NCBI GenBank assembly: GCA_008501765.1
Contig: QQUE01000007.1
Span: forward strand, 186,001 to 250,000
Source: Calditrichota bacterium
Lineage (GTDB): Bacteria; Zhuqueibacterota; Zhuqueibacteria; Zhuqueibacterales; Geothermadaptataceae
DNA length: 64,000 bases
Direction: 5' to 3'
Shown here: positions 52,050 through 62,140 of the stretch, in pieces
Numbering within the stretch: the first letter of the stretch is position 1
Layout: every line of letters starts with the position of its first letter
Made by a program: the position numbers and the translations under genes
The notes under the pieces: model-generated
Databases searched by the model: none
Seen by the model: the letters and a program-made list of their open reading frames with translations, nothing else
What the model was told of the DNA's origin: nothing

Positions 52050-53288
52050 TCACGATAAATTTGTTAATAACGATGGAGATTTCGAGCTTTTTGCTGCGGC
52101 AAGCGATAGAAAAAACAGTAAAATAAATACGAAACTTGTGACCGTAGCTGCGCCCACCATTCCCCAACTCGGAATAAATAATAGATTGAGGATTAATACA
52201 AGAAGTGCTCCGAAACCATTGACAAACGCATTAAGTTTTACATTTGCATTTGCGATGTGCCATGAAGACAAAACTTTCAGTCCGTTGCGCGCAACTATTC
52301 CCGGCAATGTCAACAATATAATTGGTACAGCCGGCAAAAAACTTTCACCAAAAAACATATTCACTAAATATGGTGCACTCATTCCGACCAGTAAAGCAAG
52401 TACAGTGGTTATCGACAAACTATAGCGCAGGGCTTTACTTAAAAATTGTGAATTCTTATTTCCAAAAGTTGCAATAATATAAGGAAAAATAACTTCGCCC
52501 AGTGTGCTGCCAAATAAACCCATTCCCTCGGCAATGAAAAATGATACAGCATAAATCCCGCATGTTTCGTGGTCCCACCAAAGACTTAAAATGAACAAAT
52601 CTATGCGGTAGAATAAGAACCCACTTACATGTGCTATCCAGATTGGAAAAGAAAAACGGATAATTTTATAAATATTACCCTTTGATGGTTGCGCGATATT
52701 AAACGAATTTGGGGAAATGAAAAATAACAGGATTGCAGGAAGAAGAAATGAAAACATAAAAACGGCAATAAAATAACTTATTGAGATTAAACCAAATAAG
52801 TTAAGAAAAAGCATACCGGTCAAAAAAGCAAAAGGACGCATAAACTGGATTAAACCGATCGCACGAAAACGTTTTTGCCCAAGCAGGCTTCCCGCCCCAT
52901 TTTGCATAATTAACATCAAAGGAATTGCTAAAATTAAGAACTTTAATTCAAATAAATTATTATACACCCCCATCATTTTAGCAAGTAGTGGGCTTAATAT
53001 GTAAAAAATGCCAGCGATTACTACAACTATGATCAGTTGCAGATAGAGCGTATAACCGGCAATGTTTTTTAAATAAAAGTTTGGGTGTTCAATAAAAAAC
53101 GCGTTAGTGAAATTAAAACCGAAGGATCCTATCTGTCCGCATAAAGTCGGGACCAATACCAGTAATGCAAAGACGCCTCTGCTTTCGGGGCCAAGAAGCC
53201 GCGCCAGGATAATTCCACTGAGCATCTGCGCAATTACCGTCAATCCACGAAAAAGAAATAGGTCCCGGCTGTTCTTTTTTATGCACAA
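52050..53288 (-). CDS. Wzx-type polysaccharide flippase
   Basis: About 412 residues with 12-14 membrane helices, from the MATE/MOP superfamily ('LFLFRGLTVIAQMLSGIILA', 'LLGPESRGVFALLVLVP'). The start chosen is a TTG at 53288, 10 nt after GGGAG and overlapping the upstream stop by a few bases. The only ATG, at 53351, would overlap the upstream gene by about 70 bases and add a non-typical charged extension. The protein moves undecaprenyl-linked repeat units across the inner membrane for Wzy. Its neighbours include every other part of that pathway. Confidence 0.88.
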   Translation of the reverse strand: MCIKKNSRDLFLFRGLTVIAQMLSGIILARLLGPESRGVFALLVLVPTLCGQIGSFGFNFTNAFFIEHPNFYLKNIAGYTLYLQLIIVVVIAGIFYILSPLLAKMMGVYNNLFELKFLILAIPLMLIMQNGAGSLLGQKRFRAIGLIQFMRPFAFLTGMLFLNLFGLISISYFIAVFMFSFLLPAILLFFISPNSFNIAQPSKGNIYKIIRFSFPIWIAHVSGFLFYRIDLFILSLWWDHETCGIYAVSFFIAEGMGLFGSTLGEVIFPYIIATFGNKNSQFLSKALRYSLSITTVLALLVGMSAPYLVNMFFGESFLPAVPIILLTLPGIVARNGLKVLSSWHIANANVKLNAFVNGFGALLVLILNLLFIPSWGMVGAATVTSFVFILLFFLSLAAAKSSKSPSLLTNLS

Positions 53289-54460
53289 GTTAGATGCTCT
53301 CCCAAAACGGAAATATAAGTTTTTTCCATTTTTAATCTGAAATTTTGCCAATCAAACGGCAGGGCTGTTTGCCGAATTTTCTGGGCGTCCCACTGATTTT
53401 CTGCTATGTAATCCATCGCTTTCGCCATTGCAAATATATCACCGATTTCAACAAGTTTTCCGCATTCGGGGTGAATAATTTCTGAAGCAAAGCCTACTTT
53501 GGTTGCAACGACAGGTTTGCCGCAACTGAGAGCTTCAAGTAAGACTTTTGGGCCACCCTCATGTCGGCTACCGATTATCAAGGCATCCGATTTTTGCAAT
53601 AATTCAGGAATTTCCTCCGGATTTTTAGCACCGGTAAAAACTACGCGATCGCGCAAATTATAAGATGCTGTTTCATAAACCAAACGCAGCATTTCCGGGC
53701 CATCGCCAATCACCACGAGCCGGATATCAGGATTGCACATCGATAAACTTTGCAGCACTTCCTGATGGCCCTTATCGCGAAATAAGTTTCCAATAATCGC
53801 GAAGGTGAAATTCTTATTCGGTTTTTTGGCGTGTTTTATTGTGAATATCTGCGTGTCAATTCCCATGGGATTGATGACTATTTTATCATTTGGAACGCCA
53901 AATTGGAGTAATTTTTCTTTGTGAGACTTATTTTGTGTGATTATTTTATATGCTTTTTCAAGTGCTTGGAAAATATATCTCTGCTTTCTTTTTTCGTGAA
54001 TCCAGATGTCAATATCCGAGCCCCAAATTGTTAATATGAGCGGAATATTTAGATATTCAGAAACTTGGGAAGCAATATAACCACTGCGATATGCCCAATT
54101 TGCATGAATTATATCGAAGTCGTTTCCCCGCCATTGCAGCAAAGCAAGACTATCAACTATAATTTTTTTCACCAAAAATTTTTCACCGAATACAGGAAAA
54201 TAGTATCCCGGGATTCGAAATACATTCTTTTCGCAATTCTGCCAGCCAGATTCAGGACGGTGGGAACGCACATAACGATATCTTGGAAACGGTGGATATT
54301 TGATTGATGGAGCCAATACCAATGCATTCTCAGAGCCTGGAAGATGAGGAATTTGTTCATGGACACACAATCCCTCGTGGGAATGGCTCTGTGATGGATA
54401 AAAATCTGTAAAAATAAGTGGTACAATTTTATTGTTAATTTTGTTTTTTTGGTCAATCAT
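53279..54460 (-). CDS. Glycosyltransferase, GT4 family
   Basis: 393 residues. A GT-B enzyme: the N-terminal domain has 'IIHANWAYRSGYIASQVSE' and 'ILTIWGSDIDIW'. The C-terminal domain has 'FAIIGNLFRDKGHQEVLQ', 'RLVVIGDGPEM', 'VVFTGAKNPEEIPELLQKSD' and 'SRHEGGPKVLLEALSCGKPV', the retaining GT4 donor site. It starts 8 bases inside the end of the Wzi-like gene. It should add a sugar to the lipid-linked unit in the cytoplasm. Confidence 0.92.
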   Translation of the reverse strand: MIDQKNKINNKIVPLIFTDFYPSQSHSHEGLCVHEQIPHLPGSENALVLAPSIKYPPFPRYRYVRSHRPESGWQNCEKNVFRIPGYYFPVFGEKFLVKKIIVDSLALLQWRGNDFDIIHANWAYRSGYIASQVSEYLNIPLILTIWGSDIDIWIHEKRKQRYIFQALEKAYKIITQNKSHKEKLLQFGVPNDKIVINPMGIDTQIFTIKHAKKPNKNFTFAIIGNLFRDKGHQEVLQSLSMCNPDIRLVVIGDGPEMLRLVYETASYNLRDRVVFTGAKNPEEIPELLQKSDALIIGSRHEGGPKVLLEALSCGKPVVATKVGFASEIIHPECGKLVEIGDIFAMAKAMDYIAENQWDAQKIRQTALPFDWQNFRLKMEKTYISVLGEHLTCA

Positions 54461-56159
54461 TATAATTCCAGCTTAATCCAAATTGGAACGTGATATGCGA
54501 TGCAGTTCTATTTTCAGGGCTATTATCAAGTTGCCAGGCAGCATTAGCATGCACAGTACAATTCATAAATAAAGTATAATTCAATGAAGCTTTTAATCGA
54601 GTTTGAACGGTCAACTTCCCATCTAAAAAAGGCGCTGTTTGCGAGTCGTGCGTATCAAATGCCCTGTCAATATCCCCGCCAACATTCTTTTCAGCGAGGT
54701 TGCTGCCATGTGTAATTCGCCATCCTTCCAGGTAAAATTGCCAATTCCATCGTATAAATCCTGAATAGCGCACATAGAATGCTTCGGAATTTGGTTGTAA
54801 CATTGATCCTAAGTTTGTGTTATAGTGTGTGTAACGATTAATCGGAAACGTGTGTGAGTAAACATAGGGGCGAATATGAATGTATTCCATGCAAAGGAGG
54901 CCTGAAACATATTTTGCAAATGCTGTCGTTCGAATTCCAAAAGTCCAGGCCTGCTTGTTGCCATACCAATCTGATCCCAGCATGCTAAATGAAAAATCGT
55001 CAAGAAGCAGCTCAGAATAAAACACGAAATCTCGGGTGGCTCGATATTTCAGATCAAATCCGAGTGCCACGTTATCGCGATCCCCGTAATAGTGTTCGGC
55101 GCTGCGGAAAAACATGAGTGGGTTCAAATACCCGAATTGAACACCGCGCTCACCGTAAACCACTGTTTCACTCAATGCAAGTTGCAGCCGGGAATGGGCT
55201 TGAATTTCAAATCGATGTCCTACAAAGTATTTATTGGCATAGAACTCCCGATCGACACCGTTGCTTCGATACATGTGCTGTGTAATTCGAGGAAACGGCT
55301 GTAATTCAGCGTGAAAAAATGTAAATCTGAGTTTACCGATCGAAGTATTAACTCGAATTTGATCGTAAGAAGTGGCCGTATTATTTAATATCAATCCACC
55401 AGAATTTGCCGGACCCCACCTGTTCTGGTTTTTGCCAAATTGAAGTTGAAAATGGCGCATATCGACATTTATAAACGCGATTGCCTCATCATAAAAAACA
55501 GACTCTCCCCGCCCTTCAGCATAGCCGGCACCCGGCCATGCCAGCCTGTGTCCATTTGGGAAATAGGAATGCCCCCACTCCTTTGTATCACGAAAATCGA
55601 GAAAAAATGAAATACGTGAACCCAGCAGGCCAAGAATTTGTCCTCCACTAGTGCGTTTAAACTCATTTACTTCCCCCAGGGAATCCAAATTGGTGGTCCC
55701 GGCAGAAAATGCAAATATTGGGTTGAAAGTCACGGTGTAATTTGAATCTGAACTAAAAAATAAAAAGCGATTATTTTTGCACAAGCGATTATTTAAAAAT
55801 GGAATTCGCTCCACTAAACTAATCAAATCCGGTTCCCCGGAATAAGGCGTTGAATTCGTCATCTTTTTTATCGAATTGAATTCGAATAAATACAATTGCA
55901 GGCGTTCCTTTTCCGATGAACTCAGTTTTGATTTATGATGTTGCAGTGCAGAATTCAGAATATGATATATTTCGTGTCTGAAGAACGGTTTTGTTTCGCT
56001 AATACACTCTTTTGTCAAACCCCGTGTTTCCAGATAATCGAGAAAATTATAGACCGGATGATTGATGGGTACATCAATTCCCTGGGCAGGACAACGATGT
56101 GTAAATCCTAAAAGTATGAATATGATAAAGATGGATGCATGGTTTACTGTAGTCAGCAC
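54453..56159 (-). CDS. Wzi-like outer-membrane capsule assembly protein
   Basis: 568 residues from a GTG start at 56159; the signal peptide ('IFIIFILLGFTHRCPAQG') directly follows it. A helical N-terminal region (about 30-110) precedes a beta-barrel part, with 'FGKNQNRWGPANSGGLILN', 'FTFFHAELQPFPR' and 'YGERGVQFGYLNPLMFF' matching the Capsule_Assembly_Wzi family. Wzi proteins sit in the outer membrane and help attach capsule to the cell surface. It lies between the chain-length protein and the first glycosyltransferase. A transport or lectin role is likely; lipid anchoring is not evident. Confidence 0.85.
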   Translation of the reverse strand: MLTTVNHASIFIIFILLGFTHRCPAQGIDVPINHPVYNFLDYLETRGLTKECISETKPFFRHEIYHILNSALQHHKSKLSSSEKERLQLYLFEFNSIKKMTNSTPYSGEPDLISLVERIPFLNNRLCKNNRFLFFSSDSNYTVTFNPIFAFSAGTTNLDSLGEVNEFKRTSGGQILGLLGSRISFFLDFRDTKEWGHSYFPNGHRLAWPGAGYAEGRGESVFYDEAIAFINVDMRHFQLQFGKNQNRWGPANSGGLILNNTATSYDQIRVNTSIGKLRFTFFHAELQPFPRITQHMYRSNGVDREFYANKYFVGHRFEIQAHSRLQLALSETVVYGERGVQFGYLNPLMFFRSAEHYYGDRDNVALGFDLKYRATRDFVFYSELLLDDFSFSMLGSDWYGNKQAWTFGIRTTAFAKYVSGLLCMEYIHIRPYVYSHTFPINRYTHYNTNLGSMLQPNSEAFYVRYSGFIRWNWQFYLEGWRITHGSNLAEKNVGGDIDRAFDTHDSQTAPFLDGKLTVQTRLKASLNYTLFMNCTVHANAAWQLDNSPENRTASHITFQFGLSWNYND

Positions 56160-56187
56160 GGGTGTCCGTCATGTTAAAATGTGAGGA

Positions 56188-57489
56188 TTATAAAACCTTT
56201 TTGGGCGCAGGAGATTTTTTGTGCGTTTGGAAATGATTTCCATTTTTCTCAGGTTTAATCGGTATCCCGGTTTCACGAAAAAATGTGCGCCAATTATCGG
56301 CATGGGAAGAGTGTTTAATGGCATTTGCAAATGCTTCATAAATAATTATGAGGATTATACTGGCTGCAGTGCAAACAAATACACCGGTAAAAAGAAAATA
56401 AAACGGTTCCGGCCACACGGGTTTATCAATCGGAGTGGCTTTTTCCAAAAATTGAATCACCGGCATATCTTCCTGTTCGCGAAATTTACTGCGATGCATT
56501 TGTTCAGTGAGAAATTGCCAAACATGTTCGAGCGATTTTACATTTCTCTCAAACTCTGCAAGACGGGCGATAATTTCCGGGAGAGCATTTATTGGTTGAA
56601 ACGCATCATTGTTCACTTCAGTTTTACCCGTTTGCAGCTTCTTATATTGTGCAGCAAGTGCATCGTATTCATCCTGGACTTTTTCGATCTGAGGATTGTC
56701 AGGCTGCATTGACAATCGATACATTTCAATCTGAATTTCCTTTGCGATCATCTTGCTCTTCAATTCGCCCAATTGACCAAAGACACCCGCCGCTTGTTCC
56801 GCCGGGGCGACAACTTTATAGTGCGAACGATAAAACGCCAAACTATCGCTGGCAAATCGTAATTTTTTTCCATATTTATGCATCTGAGTTTGCAAATATT
56901 TGTTTGTGGCCGCAAATTGCGAACTCCTGTTCAAATGCAAAATGGAATCTAAAACAGTAAAATATAAATTAGCGATCGTCGCCGCAATAAACGGATTTCC
57001 AAGTGTAATCTCAACGCTCACCAAGCCACCTGGCGTCTCATCGATAACCGTCGCTTGCAAAAGTCTATCAAGGGCTTCGTCCAGTGGAGGATTTTCCCAA
57101 TAGGCGCGTAAGTTTTGCTGGCGTTCATTCAGCATAAACGGTGAATCCAATATTTGAATTGCAGCCGCTCTGCTTTGCAGAATATCGATATAAAATTCCC
57201 GGTTATTGAGTTGATTGTTCAAGGCAAGCATAAAAAAGGGTGATGATTCAGAAATTTGCTGCTGTAAAGAATTGCTCTCATTCTCCGGAGGCATTATAAC
57301 TGCGGTGGCTGCATATTTTCGAGGCACTATGAGCAATAATAGTGACAACAAACCAAGGGAGAGAATGAAAATAAAAGCAATTATTTTCCGGCGTCGAAAT
57401 AGAATTTTAAGAAGAGCGAGAAAGTCCAAAGTATTTTGTTCTTGCAGATCTGGTTGAACTTGTGTTTGATTTGATTTTATGGCTGACAT
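56188..57489 (-). CDS. Wzz-type polysaccharide chain-length / co-polymerase protein
   Basis: 433 residues. An N-terminal membrane helix (about 35-55, 'IIAFIFILSLGLLSLLLLIV') and a C-terminal one (about 365-388) bracket a long periplasmic coiled-coil region ('EIQIEMYRLSMQPDNPQIEK'). A proline-rich stretch lies just before the second helix ('ATPIDKPVWPEPFYF'). That is the polysaccharide co-polymerase layout. It lacks the Walker-type tyrosine kinase domain found on Wzc, so chain-length control here does not come with a fused BY-kinase. It lies 3 nt downstream of the exporter gene. Confidence 0.9.
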   Translation of the reverse strand: MSAIKSNQTQVQPDLQEQNTLDFLALLKILFRRRKIIAFIFILSLGLLSLLLLIVPRKYAATAVIMPPENESNSLQQQISESSPFFMLALNNQLNNREFYIDILQSRAAAIQILDSPFMLNERQQNLRAYWENPPLDEALDRLLQATVIDETPGGLVSVEITLGNPFIAATIANLYFTVLDSILHLNRSSQFAATNKYLQTQMHKYGKKLRFASDSLAFYRSHYKVVAPAEQAAGVFGQLGELKSKMIAKEIQIEMYRLSMQPDNPQIEKVQDEYDALAAQYKKLQTGKTEVNNDAFQPINALPEIIARLAEFERNVKSLEHVWQFLTEQMHRSKFREQEDMPVIQFLEKATPIDKPVWPEPFYFLFTGVFVCTAASIILIIIYEAFANAIKHSSHADNWRTFFRETGIPIKPEKNGNHFQTHKKSPAPKKVL

Positions 57490-57492
57490 TCG

Positions 57493-59439
57493 CTACTCTT
57501 TTCGCGTGCGATCAATGATAAAAAAGATAGTTGCCAATTGGGATGCAACCGTCGCCATTTCTCTAAAAGAAGCCCAAAATCCTTTACCGCGTTTGGTCGG
57601 CACCCAAATAATATCACCTGGCGCCAGCTTTTTGACTTTATCTTGATTAACTATCGCGCCTGTCATCCGGATAATTTTTGTATTACTTTTGTCCGCATCC
57701 CAGATAAATCCGCCGGCTTTTTCAATATAATAGGCACATTGCTGCTTTTGACGAAAGGAAACCGCTCCTGGCCGACCGACTCGGCCTGCAACATAAATCA
57801 GGTCAGTCATTTCAGGTACAAAAATTATATCGCCCTTTTTGAGCAATGGATTCTCATCAACGGCGACCGAGTTAAAAAGACTGGCATCGTCAAAAGTAAA
57901 ATTCTCCAATTTTCGTAAATCATTGGCCAGTAAAAGTTGACTGTATTCCTGCTTCGAAATCTGAAGTGGAGATACCTGGTCGAATCGTTGCGCATCCTGC
58001 CTGGAAAATAAATTCGGAAGATCACGCAAAATACGGATGCCGTCTTTTTGGGCAAATTTAGTGATTCCACCAGCCCGGTTTATAATTTCATGGAGCCTTG
58101 TTTTGTTTTTTTCTATTGAAAATTGGCCACCATGAATTACTTCACCGCGAACGGTCACAAATTCTTCATCTGCCCATAAATTATTTTTGCGAATGAAAAT
58201 GGAAGTTTCACCCACCAGAAGTGGATCAAATTCCAATCGGGGATTTTTTAATGCAGCACCCGGATTTATATCCAAATAAATGTCATCGCTTTTAAAATTT
58301 ACAAACGTGAGGTTGCCTTTTAGCGAATCAGCCCTTCCAGTTAATCCGCCTGCCATTCGAAGTCCATCGCTTAAATGCATGCCCTGCGCCCAAAGAAATG
58401 TGCCCGGATTTCGAACTTCTCCCTCAATATGAATATATATTTTGTCAGCCCTTTGCATGGGGACGAGTGTAATTATATCGCCAGATTGAATTTCAGTTTC
58501 ATTCAATTTGGAACCGCTTATGTGAAGAAATTCTCGCGCATCATTTTTTAACCGATTGATAAAAATGGATTGATCTTCCATAATTTGTTTATTTGTGCCT
58601 GCCCATTGCAGCCCATCCATTAAGCGCATTTTTTTTCGTTCATCAAATTGATACAACCCCGGGATAGGCACGGCGCCATCAATGGCGAACCACTCTGTCT
58701 GTGGTTTTATAACAATTTTAGCATCAGCATATAATCGTGGAGGAATAGCTTTTTTTTGATACAAATTGGCATTTAAATCGAACGAACTTATCCTTCCATC
58801 CGCAAAAACGACCTCAATATTGCGGATATTTGCCGTTGGCAAAAATCCGTGCGCCATGTGCAGGAGTGACAATAAATCGAATCCGGCAGGCACTGTATAA
58901 ATGCCCGGCTGATAAACTTCTCCAACGACTTGAATTTGCAAAAAGCGCGGCCGCTCAATGTGAATATCCACGACAATGTTGGTTAGCCGCTTCTCAATTA
59001 AAATTGTAATTGCCTTTTTTGCAAGTTCAGGTTTTAAACCGGAAATTTTTGCATAGCCAATGGTTGGCAAATAAATCCGTCCATCCGGCTGTATTGTTGG
59101 GTGATATTCTCTTTCAATTTTCCCGGAAATATAGATTCCGAGTTGATCGCCTGACCCCGTTTTATAGTTTTCATTAATCGACAAAGTCGTGGCAAACTCT
59201 GTAGAAAACAATCTTTCCACTGGTAGCGCATCTGGTTTAATCGATAATTTGGGCAACCCTTGTTTTTCAACAGTTGAGTAGACTTTTAAAGTGCTTTCAT
59301 CATAAATTTTGAAAAAGCGTTCATAAACCGACTTTTGTATTTTCGGCTGGGCAAATACATTGCCGACAATGGCAATTAAAATAATTGAACATGTGAGGCT
59401 GGCTCGACGATTTATTTTTGGGCTTGGATAATTGTTCAT
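57493..59439 (-). CDS. Wza-type polysaccharide export protein with SLBB domains
   Basis: 648 residues. The signal peptide ends near 'NVFAQP'; there is no lipobox, unlike E. coli Wza. A Poly_export domain ('GSGDQLGIYISGKIEREYH', about 97-115) is followed by about five SLBB repeats ('LQIQVVGEVYQPGIYTVPA', 'IYIHIEGEVRNPGTFLWA', 'EFVTVRGEVIHGGQFSIEK', 'DLIYVAGRVGRPGAVSF'). The C-terminus has a hydrophobic helix ('ATVASQLATIFFIID'). It should form the outer-membrane/periplasm channel for the capsule. It is the first gene of the capsule run; the 206-base gap before it likely holds the promoter. Confidence 0.92.
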   Translation of the reverse strand: MNNYPSPKINRRASLTCSIILIAIVGNVFAQPKIQKSVYERFFKIYDESTLKVYSTVEKQGLPKLSIKPDALPVERLFSTEFATTLSINENYKTGSGDQLGIYISGKIEREYHPTIQPDGRIYLPTIGYAKISGLKPELAKKAITILIEKRLTNIVVDIHIERPRFLQIQVVGEVYQPGIYTVPAGFDLLSLLHMAHGFLPTANIRNIEVVFADGRISSFDLNANLYQKKAIPPRLYADAKIVIKPQTEWFAIDGAVPIPGLYQFDERKKMRLMDGLQWAGTNKQIMEDQSIFINRLKNDAREFLHISGSKLNETEIQSGDIITLVPMQRADKIYIHIEGEVRNPGTFLWAQGMHLSDGLRMAGGLTGRADSLKGNLTFVNFKSDDIYLDINPGAALKNPRLEFDPLLVGETSIFIRKNNLWADEEFVTVRGEVIHGGQFSIEKNKTRLHEIINRAGGITKFAQKDGIRILRDLPNLFSRQDAQRFDQVSPLQISKQEYSQLLLANDLRKLENFTFDDASLFNSVAVDENPLLKKGDIIFVPEMTDLIYVAGRVGRPGAVSFRQKQQCAYYIEKAGGFIWDADKSNTKIIRMTGAIVNQDKVKKLAPGDIIWVPTKRGKGFWASFREMATVASQLATIFFIIDRTRKE

Positions 59440-59595
59440 TGGAGGAATATTAAAAAAGACAATGGCCTGGTTTTGTGTTCAAAATTTTGTCGATACAATT
59501 TAATATCAGAATTTTGATGTCAGAGAGGATATCGGATAAATAGAGAAAAAGGTAATATTTAGAAGGTTTTTTAAAATATCAGGAAGGATTGAGAA

Positions 59596-59626
59596 ATTAA
59601 AAGAGGGAAAGTATTTACCTTCCCTC
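59596..59626 (-). terminator. Intrinsic terminator after pgk
   Basis: Read on the minus strand: GAGGGAA (59626-59620) pairs with TTCCCTC (59609-59603) and is followed by TTTTAATTT. It lies 20 nt after the pgk stop and separates pgk from the capsule genes. Confidence 0.85.
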
Positions 59627-59646
59627 AATTTTGTTGAAAAAAAGAT

Positions 59647-60840
59647 TTAAATTTCCGACAATGCTTCAACACCAGGCAGTTTTTTTCCAGTCATAAATTC
59701 CAAAGACGCGCCACCACCAGTTGAAACGTGGGAGATTTTATCACTTAAACCGGATTTATTCAAAGCTGAAACGCTGTCACCGCCGCCAACCACACTAAAT
59801 GCACCATTGTCTGTCGCTTCAGCAACAGCTTCAGCTATTGCAAAAGTTCCTTTGGCAAAAGCCGGATTCTCAAAAACGCCCATCGGGCCATTCCAGAAAA
59901 TAGTTTTGGCATTTTTTATTATGGCCATATATTCGGCTGTGGTTTTCGGGCCAATATCCGCGCCAAGTTTTTCACCTTTTATCGCAACACCCGCCGAAAT
60001 CTCGCCACCACCGGCATCGATGCTATCAGTTACAATATGATCGGAAGGTAAATTTATTGTTACCCGACTCCCCTGCCCGGATTTTCCAAGGGCATCCGTA
60101 GCAACATCAATTTTTTCCGCTTCCAGCAACGATTTCCCAATGGCAATACCCTGAGCTTTCAGAAAAGTATAAGCCATACCACCGCCAATCAAAATATTGT
60201 TCACACTGCTGAGTAAATTAGTAATAACTTCAATTTTATCAGAAACTTTTGCCCCTCCTAAAATTGCAACATAAGGTTTTTCAGCGCCATGTAACAAACG
60301 GTTGAGCGATTCCAGTTCTTTTGACATTAAATATCCGGCAGCACAAACATCAATATATTTTGTCACCCCTTCGGTGCTGGCGTGTGCACGATGCGCGGCA
60401 CCAAATGCATCATTTATATAAACATCAGCGAATGCCGCTAATTCCTGTGAAAATGCATCATCATTTTTTGTTTCAGCCGCATGAAACCGCAGATTTTCGA
60501 GTAACAAAACATCGCCATTTCCAAGCCTGTTCACCATTTCATTTGTGTCTTCGCCAACACAATCTGGTGCAATGGCGACAAATTTCCCCAGCAGATAGCT
60601 TAATCTCTCCGCGGCTGGTTTTAGTGAAAGCTCCGGTTTTACTTCGCCATTCGGGCGACCAAGGTGGGACATCAGGATTAATTTTCCACCGGATTCAACA
60701 ACTTTTTTTATACTCGGAAGTGCGCTGCGAATGCGGGTATCATCAGTCACAGATCCATTTTTAAGCGGCACGTTAAAATCAACACGCATCAAAACACGTT
60801 TATCATGCAAATCAATTTTGTCAATTGTCAATTTATTCAT
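59647..60840 (-). CDS. pgk: Phosphoglycerate kinase
   Basis: 397 residues, full length. Signatures: 'KRVLMRVDFNVPLKNG', 'LMSHLGRPNG', 'LLLENLRFHAAE', 'VAILGGAKVSDKIEVI', 'FWNGPMGVFE' and 'FSVVGGGDSVSAL...STGGGASLEFM'. It makes ATP and 3-phosphoglycerate from 1,3-bisphosphoglycerate in glycolysis (reverse in gluconeogenesis), in the cytoplasm. No gapA or tpiA gene is adjacent within the window. It has its own terminator downstream. Confidence 0.98.
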   Translation of the reverse strand: MNKLTIDKIDLHDKRVLMRVDFNVPLKNGSVTDDTRIRSALPSIKKVVESGGKLILMSHLGRPNGEVKPELSLKPAAERLSYLLGKFVAIAPDCVGEDTNEMVNRLGNGDVLLLENLRFHAAETKNDDAFSQELAAFADVYINDAFGAAHRAHASTEGVTKYIDVCAAGYLMSKELESLNRLLHGAEKPYVAILGGAKVSDKIEVITNLLSSVNNILIGGGMAYTFLKAQGIAIGKSLLEAEKIDVATDALGKSGQGSRVTINLPSDHIVTDSIDAGGGEISAGVAIKGEKLGADIGPKTTAEYMAIIKNAKTIFWNGPMGVFENPAFAKGTFAIAEAVAEATDNGAFSVVGGGDSVSALNKSGLSDKISHVSTGGGASLEFMTGKKLPGVEALSEI

Positions 60841-60929
60841 TCAAGATTCTCCTGCAAATTTTTATAATAGTTTTAATGTAATTCCCCCTTATTCCCTGCT
60901 GAAATTAAAGAACTTAAAAGCCTGATTAC

Positions 60930-62063
60930 TTAATTTCTGGAAGATGAAATAATCAGTGATGCCGGTATGACACTCGTTATTCCCAGCATGTTTGCCAGCC
61001 CCTGATTAGTGCAAATTCCGTTATAAGTCAAAAGGCCGTGTTGATAATGATGATTCTGTCTTAATGCATCTTCAAATCCAAATTCAGCGATGGCATTGAC
61101 AATTTCCAGCACAACATGATTTAAGACATGGGATGCTGAGCGTGCCACGCTTGATAAAATATTGGGGACGCAATAGTGAATAATGTCATGTTCTTTGTAG
61201 ACCGGATGGCTCAAGGTGGTTGGTTTTGATGTTTCAAAACAACCGCCCTGGTCAATCGACATGTCGATAATTACAGCACCGGCTTTCATTTCACGCACGA
61301 CTTTCCGGGAAATAATTCGTGGCGTTTGTTCGCCAAAAACATGAATAGCACCGATTAAAACATCGGCAAAGCGTGCAGTTTTATCAATATCCAATGGAGT
61401 TGCCGGCAAGGTAATTACCCGGCCGTCGAACAGGCGATCGACTGTTCTCAGCGCATCGATATTTTGGTCGAGCATATGAACCTGGCACCCAATTCCTAAA
61501 AAACATTTGGCGGCACTAATTCCTACAGCTCCGGCCCCGAGAATAACAACATTGGCTGAGGGAACTCCGGGACCTCCACCGAGAATAATTCCACGGCCGC
61601 CATAAGTGCTCTCGAGGTATCGTCCAGCAATTTGCGGCAACATTTTACCTGCGATTTCACTCATCGCCACCAGGATGGGGTATGATTGATCCTGCGATAA
61701 AATGAGTTCAATCCCCATGGAATTTACTTTATTTCGCAAAAGAGAATCGATGCTGTTTCGTGTGCGAAGGGATAATTGATTAAATGAAAATAAAACGTGA
61801 TTGGATCGCAGTTTAGCCGCTTCTTTTTCATCTGGCGGCAAAACTTTTACAATAATATCGGCAAAGTCGAGGGCTTCCTGAAAATCAGCCGCGTGTTTGG
61901 CACCGGCCAAAAAATAGGTTTCATCCGTAAATCCACTGCCTATCCCTGCCCCTTCTTCGATTATAATCTCCAGTCCTGCTTTAACAAGCGCATGCACACC
62001 GGCCGGTGTGATCGCAACACGATTTTCTTCGATGCTTGTTTCTTTGATTATGGCAATTCGCAT
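60930..62063 (-). CDS. ald: Alanine dehydrogenase
   Basis: 377 residues. N-terminal 'IKETSIEENRVAITPAGV', substrate-site 'MSEIAGKMLPQIAGRY' and NAD-binding 'NVVILGAGAVGISAAKCFLG' are typical, with 'VIIDMSIDQGGCFETS' and 'HYCVPNILSSVARSASHVL' following. It interconverts L-alanine and pyruvate plus ammonia with NAD in the cytoplasm. The C-terminal 'GICTNQGLANMLGI' fits the family. It is divergent from the DUF1684 lipoprotein gene, and the shared promoter region has an 11-bp inverted repeat. Confidence 0.95.
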   Translation of the reverse strand: MRIAIIKETSIEENRVAITPAGVHALVKAGLEIIIEEGAGIGSGFTDETYFLAGAKHAADFQEALDFADIIVKVLPPDEKEAAKLRSNHVLFSFNQLSLRTRNSIDSLLRNKVNSMGIELILSQDQSYPILVAMSEIAGKMLPQIAGRYLESTYGGRGIILGGGPGVPSANVVILGAGAVGISAAKCFLGIGCQVHMLDQNIDALRTVDRLFDGRVITLPATPLDIDKTARFADVLIGAIHVFGEQTPRIISRKVVREMKAGAVIIDMSIDQGGCFETSKPTTLSHPVYKEHDIIHYCVPNILSSVARSASHVLNHVVLEIVNAIAEFGFEDALRQNHHYQHGLLTYNGICTNQGLANMLGITSVIPASLIISSSRN

Positions 62064-62140
62064 TTCAAACCTTGTTCATTTTATGAAAATTAAAGGAAAA
62101 TTTTATTCAAGGGAACCGGGAATATTTCTATGAAGAATTG

